NCBI GenBank assembly: GCA_000512085.1
Contig: ASPP01008657.1
Span: 1 to 23,658, forward strand
Origin: Reticulomyxa filosa
Lineage: Eukaryota; Foraminifera; Reticulomyxidae
Reading direction: 5' to 3'
DNA: 23,658 nucleotides
Shown: piece by piece, positions 1 to 9,767 of the stretch
How the letters are laid out: every line of letters begins with the position of its first letter
Position numbering within the stretch: the first letter of the stretch is position 1
Notes under the pieces: model-generated
Databases searched by the model: none
The model's input: only the letters and a program-made list of their open reading frames with translations
Told to the model about the DNA's origin: nothing
Program-made: the position numbers and the translations under genes

Positions 1-79
1 AAAAAAAAAAAAAAGAGTGAGTCCTTTTTTGGAGAAAAAAAAGAAAGAAATTTTTTAAACTTACTTTGAAAAAAAAAAG

Positions 80-1903
80 ACAAGCCAGTTGCAGTCGGAG
101 GTAGCGCGATGATTTCAACCGCGAATTACATTGCTCGTTCCTACGGTGTGCGAAGTGCAATGCCAGTATGCCTCCAAATCTTTTGATTGTTCTTTCCATT
201 TGAATTTTGGAGGCACATTTAACACTTAATTAAAAAAAAAAAAAGGGTTTTATCGGCAAAAAACTGTGTCCGGACTTGGTTTTTGTAAAACACAATTGGA
301 TGGCATATAAGGAAGCTTCCAACAAAGTCCGTGCAATCGTGGGTGAGTACGATCCAAACTACACTACCATGAGTTTGGATGAAGTATACTTGGACATTAC
401 ACTCTATCTTCAACAAGTTTGGAAGTTGCAAGTTTTTTTTATATTAAAAGAGTGTATACGTATATGTACGCACATATATGTATACATATACGTACATATA
501 CGTACGTATACAAGAATATGGACAAAAGTGGCAGCACAGTAGCTGAAGAGATACGTCGTCGTGTTTTTGAATCGACGCAACTAACGGCAAGCGCAGGTAT
601 AGCGTGCAATCGAATGCTGGCAAAGATTTGCTCCGACAAGAACAAGCCAAATGGACAGTACCAGTTGGCAGCGGACGCGAGGAGCATTAAAGAGTTTATG
701 GAAACGTTGCCAGTGCGCAAAATCCCAGGCATTGGCAAAGTGACCGAACGCATTTTGAAAGAAATTGGGTGTGAATATTGTGGAGATGTCACCGACACCA
801 GTCGTCCAATGTGTGCATATATTCCCATGTTTTTCAAATCCACCACCGCCCATTGGCTATTTCGCGCTTGTTTTGGCATTGGAACGACGGAGAGGGACCT
901 CGACCATGTTCGTGTGCAAAAGTCCATTTCCAATGAAAGAACTTTTCGGTCGACGAATGATGTAAAATGGCTGGAAGACAAGTGCACTCATATTGCTCGT
1001 CAATTGACCCAAGTTTGGTTGTTTGTTCTTTCAAATAAAAAAAAAGTTCAAGTTAGTCATTGGCTATCTTCTTTTTTTTTTTGGTTTCAGGAGTGTCAAG
1101 CAAAAAATATTCGTGGCAAAACGATAACGGTAAAAATCAAGACAAATGATTTTGACGTGAGAACACGCGCACACTCGATGGAGAAATACACCAACGACAC
1201 CGACACAATTGTGCAGGTCGCTTTGGAAGTTATGCGAAAAGAGTATCCGTTTACGGCAAGGCTGTTGGGGGTTCGGCTGAGTCACTTGGAAGTCACCGAG
1301 CCGGAACGAAAGTCCCAACGGCAACTGGCAGATTTTTTCAAAGTGGAAGAGGCCAAACATGGCCCTTGTCGCCACGCCTTGCACAGCGACGTGGATGTGC
1401 AAGCACAACGCAAAAATATTGAGCCACAGTCCGATCTCAATTCGAGACAAAAACCAGAGTTTATATCTGAACCTGTACCCAAAACTGAACCTGGGCTTAT
1501 CCCTAAACTTGGACCCAATAAACCTAAATCCAGACCCAAAACAAAAGAGAATAACATTCTATTTTTTTTAAAAAAGACGAACGAATTCAATGCATCTACA
1601 AAACACAAACGGACACTTGAGGAAAGCAACAATGAAACACAGACGAGAGAAGGAGTTGTTCCTCAAACTGATGTGCATTTCATCACTGCAAATAAAAAAA
1701 GCAAATCTTTTCATGCTACACAAGCAAAAGAGGTTTTCATGTACACCTGTCCCGTGTGTAATACCTTCCAGTCCAGGTGCAATTTGCAACTTAACATGCA
1801 TTTGAATACGTGCTTGGCAGAAGTAGGTCGCCTTCATAAAAACACAAGTCAACCAAAAAATAATAACTCATTGAAAATGTTTGCAACAGAGAAACGTTCC
1901 TAA
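80..1903 (+). CDS. POLK: DNA polymerase kappa, 5' part missing
   Basis: Y-family translesion polymerase (DinB/kappa type), which copies past bulky DNA lesions in the nucleus. Visible exons are 80-165, 246-416 (or to 431), 515-1012 and 1091-1903, with GT-AG introns. A GTGAGT at 17 suggests a further intron at 17-79, so the N-terminus lies off the left edge. Exon 1 encodes the palm segment [13 protein letters not shown]. The catalytic SLDE carboxylates are at 372-383. A helix-hairpin-helix (PGIGKVTE) lies near 730 and the little finger at about 1091-1320. The C-terminal part is low-complexity, with Lys/Pro/Thr/Asn. It carries QRQLADFF, which fits the PCNA-binding pattern QxxLxxFF, and a C2HC finger (CPVC...HLNTC, about 1750-1810) like the UBZ4 ubiquitin-binding fingers of human Pol kappa. 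The human enzyme has two such fingers; I see one. Identity is firm; exact splice sites are read by eye. Confidence 0.93.
445..512. repeat. TACGTA/TATATG palindromic repeat in intron
   Basis: A run of alternating purine-pyrimidine units (GTATACGTATATGTACG and variants) fills most of the second visible intron of the polymerase kappa gene. It can fold on itself or adopt unusual helical forms. It is probably a slippage-prone microsatellite. Confidence 0.8.
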
Positions 1904-3613
1904 TCTTTTTAGTTTAGTTGTCGTCTTTGTTACACACTATTTTTTGGTAGATTGCAGAACGCTGCTTTTTTCTCATTCCCCTTTTTTTTAACATTGCTGT
2001 TTTTAACGTGTGTATAATCTCCTCAGTTGCAATTTATTTATTTTTCGTGGTCATTTAATTTTATTGGCGTCTGTGGAATGTCTGCTGCTGAAAAGAACTG
2101 CGCAAAATGTAATACGAAAGGTTGATTAGCTCTACTGAGTAAACTTTCAACAAAACGAAATTTGATACAGAACGAAAAAACAATGATCTAGAACAAACAG
2201 GCAAAAACAAAAGACTGAGGAGTGAAGTGAGTGTGAACCAGAATAAAGGGTTCTGATGTTCACTTGGATTTCTGACGATGCTTGTACTACACGTCGTACT
2301 TTAACTTTCTCTTGGGTGCGAAATAAAATTATTGCCTCTCTTCACTGAAAATTTATTCTTCTGAGTTCTGGTATTCGATTTGAAATTAGAAATAAGCAAT
2401 ACTTCCACTACTAAAGTTTATCAAAAAAATATTAGATAAATAATACGGACTTTTTTAAAGAAATCTCATTCAGAAAAATAAATGAATAACGCTTTTCAAA
2501 TGTGTATTTTAAGGAAATGTTGTTATTTGGATTTTTACGTGTAAATAAATTATATATGGTGCCAATGTTTCTTCTGTTTTTTCTGAAGGCTTGCACACCT
2601 TTTCTCGAGGACCTCTAGAGTTAGCAGTAGGCTGTAGAAAAAAGAAGTCTTTTGAAAGAAATAACTTGTCACAAACTAATACTTTTACTAATGACAAACA
2701 TCCATGGCGAGACTACAGCGACGCAAGAAAGAAAAAATCGAAACGAACAAAGGAACTACTACGAGTGAAACGGTGTCTGCTGTTCAAAAAAGACACGCTT
2801 ACGGACTTCCTTTTTTGCAACAGGAAAAAAGCTTAAATTGCTGACAATGATAAACAAAGCAAGTTAGCTTGTCCAAAAATTTTTATTAGATTGTACTTGT
2901 ATGATCTTAATCAATGGCAATAAATTTATATTAAAAAAACGTGGGATAGTTACAAGGCCGCACTTCAAAAACACGGACAGAATAGCATAACTCCGCAATA
3001 GCTCCCCTTTTTTATTAATTGGAAAAGGACTACGCACACAAAATTCTACGTCCGACTTAATCTTAAAGGCAAATTTTTGAGATAAACTTGTCTTAAAATG
3101 AAAATTACAAACTGTAAATTGAGAAAGGGGGTTTGTGATGCGAATTCCTCAAGAAAGACTGACCGTGCAACTTTTTGAGGCAAAACTTGCTAGCGTGTAG
3201 TAGTTGCGAGTGTAAATGTTTTGTAAAGACTTACTTTAAATTTGCAAAGCAACTCAAAACTGAACCAAAAAGCTGGCTTTTATGGCGGCAAACTACCAGT
3301 AAACATAAACAAAAAAATTTGAAAGGAAAAGGGATAATAATTTTGAATTTTTATGAATTGAATGTTACTTTGAAAGACGTATGAAGTTAACTAAAAAAAA
3401 TAATTGATATATACATATATATGCTCCGCTTTAACTTTCTAAATTTTTGAAAAACTTGTCTCTATTGACGACTTGTAGCGTTTTTCGTACTCCGAATAAA
3501 TTATGTTCCTGAGAAAAACATAAAATATATGAACTGTTTGTATTTTGTTTGTGTTTTCGCTTATGGAAAGGCATTTTGATCTCTAAAGATATTATTAAAC
3601 GAAAAGGTTGGGC
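1904..3613. other. Intergenic, no supported gene
   Basis: A long AT-rich spacer downstream of the polymerase gene and upstream of the kinase gene. An open stretch at 2591-2836 encodes a Lys/Arg-rich sequence but has no ATG and no recognisable domain. It is preceded by TTTTCTGAAG, so it could be an exon or chance. A second open stretch at 3175-3384 also lacks an ATG. Promoter elements for the kinase gene should lie in the right part, but none is convincing. An in-frame TAA at 3596-3598 precedes the kinase ATG. Confidence 0.5.
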
Positions 3614-5947
3614 ATGGAAATGATGGATATAAACTTTCCGACCCCAAATTTGGATGCGTTGGAAAAAAATAGTCAAATCCGAGAGCGTTCCCATATATTG
3701 GATTCACGATCGAGAAGAACGAATATAAGTTCCTTAGGACTCGCAGCACAAGCAACTCCAATGAAGCAGCACAACACAGCGCCCCGAACAGGGCGTACAA
3801 AAGAGACAAACAGCATCACAAAAACAAAATTTGCACCGAAAGCAAAAAAGCGTTTGGAAGCAGCCAACAACAGCAACAGCAACAGCAGTAACAATAGTGA
3901 CAGCAGATCACAAAGCCCAGCAACAGAATTAAGGGGTTGTTTCTTACAAGATGAGTCAGCAAATTTGGAAAACAAGTCGTATTTTTCGAGGCGTTACAAA
4001 TCGTATGGCGTGGTAGGAACGGGGTCATTTGGGATTGTGTACAAATGCAAATGCAAAGAAGACGGCGAAATATACGCGGTGAAGCAATCACGCAAGCCGT
4101 TAGTGTCGAGACAGCAGAAGCAAATGAGCTTGAAAGAGATTGAAATAATTGAAAAGCTGTTTTGGGGAGGAGGAGAAGAAGAAGAAGGACGGATGACGAC
4201 ACATGCGCACTTGGTGACGTACTACGAGAGTTGGATCGAAGATCAGCGCTTGTTTCTAAGCCAAGAGTACTTCCCGCATGGGACGCTGAAGGACATGGTG
4301 ACATTCAACCCGTGTCTGGACAGCGAGCAGATCTTGGTATGTCTGTTGCATATGGCAAGTGGACTGCGATTCATCCACAAACACAACATTGTCCATCTCG
4401 ACTTGAAGCCTGAAAACGTTTTCATTTCGAGCGAACGCAGACTGAAGATTGGAGACTTTGGCATTGCATACGAGCTGTTGCCATCAGAGGCAAACAATAG
4501 CAACGATGAAGAAAAAGATAACGATAACAGTAATAATAATAATAACAATAATAATAATCATCATCATCGTCATCAACGACGTGAACATGATCATAATGAG
4601 CACAAACGTATACTACTATTCGAAGGGGGCGACTCGGTATACATAAGTCCGGAGTTAGTCTTGGAGGATATGTGTGTGGACACATCACAAAACATAAGCT
4701 GCGCGGCGGATATATTTTCGCTGGGAATAATGCTGTTTGAGTTGCTGTGCGATGTCAACGCGCCTGCCAATGGGCCACAGTGGAACCAGCTGCGCAATGA
4801 TCAATTGGATGGCTTCTTTTTTTCTTGTGATGATCACCAGCGCACACATTGGCCCGAACTTTACCAGCTGTGCAAATCCATGCTGTCACGCCAAAGCTGC
4901 AAACGTCCTTGCTCCACGCAGCTGTGGAACGAACTGCTGCGGATTGCCAATCTTCGTCATATTAGTGGATGGAGTCGCATGCTGGACACTCTCTGTCACG
5001 AACAAGACCCTCTTCCTCCCATTCCTAACATTACCTTGCCTCCACCTATGCATGTTATTGATCGGAAACATTCAGAAGATGCCAGCGGTGGCGGCAGCGA
5101 TGACACTTTTGCATTTGCATCTGCATCGTGGTTCGCAGAAAAATGCGGAGATATACGTACCCTCTTTTGCGACGATCATGATATCGAGATGAAACATGCG
5201 AGAGAAGAGGAGAAAGAGAAAGAAAAAGAAAATGCAGATTATGTTGCTACTCATTGTTGTTTGGATGAATCTTTGACACAAACACAAACTCCGCTCTTCA
5301 ATAATGGACAGCCCGTTTTGCTTAAACCTTCGCAGTCGCTGCATGTTCCTGACGATGCATTGTTGTCACACTTACACGCAGGACAAGAACGAGAACAAGG
5401 ACAGAGACAAGGATATGAAAGACAAGGCTCGCACGTCGATTGTAAAGAGTACTCTCATCCAAGATACGATTCTGATTCATTGGGAAAAAATGCGGAGGAC
5501 TCGACAACGAGGACGTCTTTGTCTTACAAATGGAAACCGCTGCAATTGCAATTTGATTGCAGCTGGACTGATGACGTGATGAACACAAGCGAAGATCAAA
5601 AGAACCCGCTTTCATTTGAGGTGGAACAACGTGTTTCTTCTATTTTTTTGAAACGTGAGGATGAGCTCCGAAATGCTGACTCTGCAAAAAATACCACAAT
5701 CGTCAAAAGACACTCGCACAACAAGCAGGAGGGTTTTGTTTTGCCAGATATGACCACGTCTTGTTTGGACGATGAAAAAGCTTTGGAGTCACCTCGTTCA
5801 ATTTGGACGGACTCTAGAGAGGACATGGACAGTATCAAGAAACGCCTGTTTCAAGATTCATTTGAAACATCGGAACACGATAACGATGATCAAAAATCTG
5901 ATGATGACTCAGACGATTCGTGCGTCCCTCGAAAAATCCATTTTTAA
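3614..5947 (+). CDS. Wee1/Myt1-like protein kinase, intronless
   Basis: Predicted 777-residue kinase. Wee1/Myt1 kinases delay mitosis by phosphorylating the glycine-loop tyrosine of CDK1. The start is the first ATG after an in-frame TAA at 3596. Counting from it: glycine loop G135-T-G-S-F-G140, VAIK-type Lys157, catalytic loop H261-L-D-L-K-P-E-N268, DFG at 281-283, SPE at 345-347 and ADIFSLG with Asp366. Family hints are HLD in place of HRD, the ED-x-x-LFLSQEY strand, GGDSVYISPE, and the NGPQWNQLR segment after helix F, which recalls Wee1/Swe1. PEK/GCN2 kinases share the YYxxW strand but normally have HRD. The N-terminus holds Ser/Asn repeats. About 60 residues separate DFG from SPE and include an Asn/His-rich tract encoded by AAT/AAC repeats. 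The roughly 300-residue C-terminal tail is charged and ends in an Asp-rich stretch. No intron is needed, unlike most neighbours. Confidence 0.85.
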   Translation: MEMMDINFPTPNLDALEKNSQIRERSHILDSRSRRTNISSLGLAAQATPMKQHNTAPRTGRTKETNSITKTKFAPKAKKRLEAANNSNSNSSNNSDSRSQSPATELRGCFLQDESANLENKSYFSRRYKSYGVVGTGSFGIVYKCKCKEDGEIYAVKQSRKPLVSRQQKQMSLKEIEIIEKLFWGGGEEEEGRMTTHAHLVTYYESWIEDQRLFLSQEYFPHGTLKDMVTFNPCLDSEQILVCLLHMASGLRFIHKHNIVHLDLKPENVFISSERRLKIGDFGIAYELLPSEANNSNDEEKDNDNSNNNNNNNNNHHHRHQRREHDHNEHKRILLFEGGDSVYISPELVLEDMCVDTSQNISCAADIFSLGIMLFELLCDVNAPANGPQWNQLRNDQLDGFFFSCDDHQRTHWPELYQLCKSMLSRQSCKRPCSTQLWNELLRIANLRHISGWSRMLDTLCHEQDPLPPIPNITLPPPMHVIDRKHSEDASGGGSDDTFAFASASWFAEKCGDIRTLFCDDHDIEMKHAREEEKEKEKENADYVATHCCLDESLTQTQTPLFNNGQPVLLKPSQSLHVPDDALLSHLHAGQEREQGQRQGYERQGSHVDCKEYSHPRYDSDSLGKNAEDSTTRTSLSYKWKPLQLQFDCSWTDDVMNTSEDQKNPLSFEVEQRVSSIFLKREDELRNADSAKNTTIVKRHSHNKQEGFVLPDMTTSCLDDEKALESPRSIWTDSREDMDSIKKRLFQDSFETSEHDNDDQKSDDDSDDSCVPRKIHF
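4516..4575 (+). repeat. AAT/AAC trinucleotide repeat coding poly-Asn/His
   Basis: An imperfect AAT/AAC/CAT tract inside the kinase gene. It encodes an Asn run followed by His, lying between the DFG and SPE motifs. It is in frame and has no stop. Such tracts expand and contract by slippage, so its length may vary between alleles. Confidence 0.85.
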
Positions 5948-7411
5948 ATGGGTTGAAATACAATCGAAATATTACTAGCACACATTTGCGTAAAAAAAAA
6001 TTTATGTCAAAAATTGTTTGGTATTACTTCCGACGTTATTAACTTTCTTCAAAAAACAAAAATATTTTTCAAACACATCTTGATGTTGACATTGCATGTA
6101 ATCTCTTACATTTATGGCCATACTCTAAAAGCAAAAAAACACTCCGAATAAAATTTTTTTAATCGGTTTTGCAAGGCTTGTCTGAATGTAATCATCCCGC
6201 AAAGAATTCGTAAATTTTGAAAGAAAAAATTGACCACATTGACAAACAATATTGCTTAAAGCTTATGTCAAATAATGGATTTTTTTTTTAAATAAGTGAT
6301 ATTTACTTGCCGATCTCTTTCTTGACTTGACAGTCATATAGACTTGATCACCTCTTCGTCGGCAATGCACTGTTATGACAGCTACGTTTCCTTTTTGCTC
6401 ATGTCGAGCTTTCACTTTTCTATATATTCGGTCATGCAAGATCTTTAGTACAACATCCTCTCTTTATCTCGGCTTCATGAAAACGTGTGCTATGTGTACC
6501 AATCAAAGCAATAACTATGTTCAGTACTACCCCAAATGTAGTTACCGTAATAGTAAGAGTAAGTTGCCTTTGTAAGACATTACCAGGCAAGCGACTGTTT
6601 GACACGCGGGTCAGGGTGCCTGTGATGACGTACAATAAGATCTTTGATCAAATTTCAGCGAGAGGGTGCGAGGATTGAACAGTGAATGAATGATTAATTG
6701 ACCACGTCAACAACAAATGGCACAAATTCAACAAATAAACCATGTTCACAATTTATGCTCGTTACATACAAAATACTTGTGGGAAAAGGAAAAAAAAGTC
6801 ACAAAAACCGTCCATTAAAATTGGGACTTTTGAAAAAAAAAAAACACAAAATAAATAGAATAAAAAGTACATGATGAAACCAAGTTGAAAAAAAAAAGAA
6901 AAGAAAAGAAATGAAAAAGAAAAAGTTGCAAAAATATGAACATACAATTAATCAAAATGCAAAATTTTTCCACTCCTGTACAAAAAATACAAATGCAAAA
7001 AACCAAATATCATTGCTGAGCATTCTTGTCAATGTTCAAACATACACAAAGACATTTCAAAAATGCATCAGCATTGGATGAAAAAAAATTTGGAATTTTC
7101 CTGCTTTTTCTTTTTTTCTTTTGAAGTTACACATACTTACCCACCCAAACGTACAATGGCTACAAGCACAAAAAGAAACGAAAAAACAATAGTCGACAAA
7201 TGCACATTTGGTCATCAGGAATTTTATTCTTTGGTTTTGTCCAGTTCGGTAACAATTGTATTTCATTTGGATTCATTGAAAATATACAAACATTTGGTTG
7301 AACAACCAAAAGTGTATGTGCAAATTGCAAATTTCACATTTACATTTCACATTTGAGGGAAAAGGATCGAATCAACTCTTCTGTTGCATTTTGCACAATT
7401 ACAAACATTAA
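5948..7411. other. Intergenic between convergent kinase genes
   Basis: Contains the 3' ends of the plus-strand Wee1-like gene and of the minus-strand kinase gene. Two open stretches are worth naming but not calling. At 6487-6678 the plus frame ends in a fairly protein-like segment (VPVMTYNKIFDQIS) and contains an AGAGTAAGT that could be a 5' splice site. At 7156-7356 an ATG opens a 66-codon frame (MATSTKRNEK...) with no recognisable domain. Both could be exons or chance. The rest is A/T-rich low complexity. Confidence 0.45.
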
Positions 7412-9307
7412 TTACATTTTGTTCGATTTTTCAAGAAAAGTGAGTGTGCTGGAAGAGACAGCAGTATCATGACTTGTAGCATTGCTATGTATGGCAGAAG
7501 CAGGAAGGACGACAATGGTCTGCGCAATTTCAATATCACCTACAATAACGCTATGAATGGAAGAATGATTCGACGTGTTTTGGGTCAGTTTACAAAAGGG
7601 ATGAAGGAATAATCGGTCCATGTCAATCCGAAGGAATTCAGGTTTGAGCATTTGATTCAACACGTCAAATGTCTCTGCAGTTATCCAACACAATGCTTTT
7701 TGTTGCATGAACCAAAACAGCAATTTATCCTGCAAAATGATCTGAAACAAAGAGTCGTCCAAATCGGCATGATGGAATGGATAGCGACAAAACAATAACA
7801 AAAACAAAATCACGCCCATACTCCAAATATCTGCTTTAAATGGGTCATACGTTTTGTCAATGACATAATTGAGCAGCATGTCACAAATAGCTATTTCGGT
7901 AATCAACTCTCCTGTCTTCGATTGGGCCTGGGCCTGATTGCCTTGGATTTGTTTTATCGCTGCCGCACGTTTCGAAGAGATTTCAGTCAAACGCACTTTT
8001 CGTCGGTTGCTATCGCTCATTCGAACTTCAAATGCTTTATACCCTGGTTTTCCTACGTTTGCATTCCAACGACGACGCTTGCTTCTTCCTTTTTCGATAA
8101 CATCTTCTTTCCCACTCTCATCATCCAATTCGCCAAAGTCAACCCCAACCCCAAAGTCGATTATTTGGATTTGCGGATCAAACACATTTTCATTCTGAAC
8201 CAATATGTTCTCCAATGACAAATCCAAATGACTTATGTTCTTGCTATGCAACCACTCCACTGCTGATACAACTTGCGCAAATATCTTTTGGATCACGCGC
8301 AAACGCAAGTACATACAATCTTTGGGACAGTACGTGTATGGGTATGCCCGCATCCACGCCTGCTGGTTCCAATCTGTGCCCAAAAAAAAAAAACAACAAA
8401 AGTTAAAGACATTTTTTTTTGATTGGATGACAACAAAAGTAACGATTTGAATAAGTAAGAAAAGAAAGAGGTTGCTTCTTTTTTTTTTTGCGGACTTTTC
8501 GTGGTTTTTGAAAAACAGTCGACTAGAAGAGAAGAAAAGGTTAAAAAAAATTAAAAATAAAAAATAAAAAAAATTTACCCGGTTGAAAAACAGGATTGGC
8601 GTGCAACACATGAATGGTGTAATAAAACAGATTGCCACCAGGACAATACTCAGTAGCAAAGTAATAAAACAAGTCACATTCCCAATGAGTAATCAACTTA
8701 CAAATGGAATTGGGACAATCTTTCATCGCACTAAGTTTTCGCAAAAGCTGTTGTTCGCGCAGAAAATTCTCAAATACGGATACATTTTTCAACGATTTTT
8801 TGGCCAGTACTAACCCTTTTGATGCTGCTTTCACACATCGATATTGTCTGTCTTTGCGGTCAAAGCATCGGGCTGTGTAACCTGAATTTATGTGGGTTTT
8901 TGTTTGGTTTGTTTTTAAATCAATCGCTTAAAAAAAACTGAGCTCTCCTTCTTGGGCCAACAATTATTGTCGGTTTATGTTGTATATATGTATACACACG
9001 CACCTTGTAATGTGTTTCCCAAATGCTTGTCAGGAAAGTCAAAGCGTGGTTTCAATACTGCCGCCTCGTTGCTAAAACATCCAAGCTTTGCGATGTCGTT
9101 TTTCCTTTGATTAAATGCCAAATATCCACACGAAGAAAATTGAGAAATGAGGGGGTGGAGATGGATCTGACAACTTGGTATGTTTGTTGGTCCTTCGTTT
9201 GGTGTCGTGTTGTTCAAAAAAGGAACTCCTGGCACGATATGGAGTTGGGTAGGAACTGGCCTTGCCATTTGCTCCTTGTCAACTTTTGACTCAGTAAATT
9301 GTTCCAT
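7412..9307 (-). CDS. Divergent Ser/Thr-type kinase with HLDLSLEN loop
   Basis: Three exons (9307-9004, 8881-8579, 8373-7412; introns of 122 and 205 bases) join in phase to give 522 residues. The ATG is preceded in frame by TAG. Motifs in order: a degenerate glycine loop G97-N-T-L-Q-G102 that spans the first intron; VK119 as the VAIK lysine; the hinge strand FATEYCPGGNLF; the catalytic loop H251-L-D-L-S-L-E-N258; DFG at 275-277; AFE316-318 in place of APE; and a DIWSMGV helix F. The catalytic Asp, metal-binding Asn and DFG Asp are present, but the Lys two residues after the catalytic Asp is Ser and the following Pro is Leu. The activation segment has a Lys/Arg-rich insert, and another insert follows the AFE. 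The N-terminal 90 residues are unrecognised. From general knowledge, CAMK-like kinases of some protists carry similar DxSLEN loops, so activity is possible. Substrate unknown. Confidence 0.85.
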
Positions 9308-9767
9308 TGATGACTATTTAATCTTGCATTCAAAAAAGAAAAAACAAAACTATACAATTACTAGGAGTTAGAAAAAAACTTTCAGTTTCTTAGCTAGTTA
9401 GTCAAAGTTCAAGTATACTCAACAGTTTTTACATTTCTTGGAATGGATTATCTACTAATAAAAAAGAAAGACTAATTCCGTTACTCTTGAGTTTCTAGAG
9501 CACAGAAATCGATTTTACAACTGAAAATATTTGTAAAACGGTTGAACCTTTTGCAATCAATAGAGTCAAATTTACTTTGGTGAGTGTTTGACTTTCCTTT
9601 AGTAAAATTTTAATATCAAAAAAAGGCAATTAAAAAAAGCTAAAGATTCTGTAGGATTATTAGACATATAATTTTACCTTAACTTTTTACTTTTGTTGTC
9701 TTTAGAGGTTTCCGTCTTTTTTATCAAGTTTTAGTAACTTCGTGTCAAAGTTAGTTGTCAGGATTAA
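9308..9767. other. Divergent promoter region
   Basis: About 460 bases separate the start codons of the minus-strand kinase and the plus-strand Tudor-SN gene, so both promoters should be here. It is AT-rich with A/T homopolymers. I see no convincing TATA box or other named element. Confidence 0.4.

Noticed and set aside
3608-3613. TTG at 3608 as the kinase start
   Set aside because: A nuclear gene should use ATG; the first ATG is at 3614, with an upstream in-frame stop.
3673-4304. Leu/Ser-rich open frames on the minus strand opposite the Wee1-like kinase
   Set aside because: They mirror CAG/AAC repeats of the kinase coding strand; the plus frame has full kinase motifs.
4061-4700. PEK/GCN2-type kinase identity for the gene at 3614
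   Set aside because: The YYESW strand is similar, but HLD in place of HRD and the NGPQWNQLR segment fit Wee1/Myt1 better.
6580-6625. CAGGCA...TGCCTG inverted pair as a possible tRNA or small RNA
   Set aside because: No tRNA arm lengths or B-box sequence fit, and the stem is isolated.
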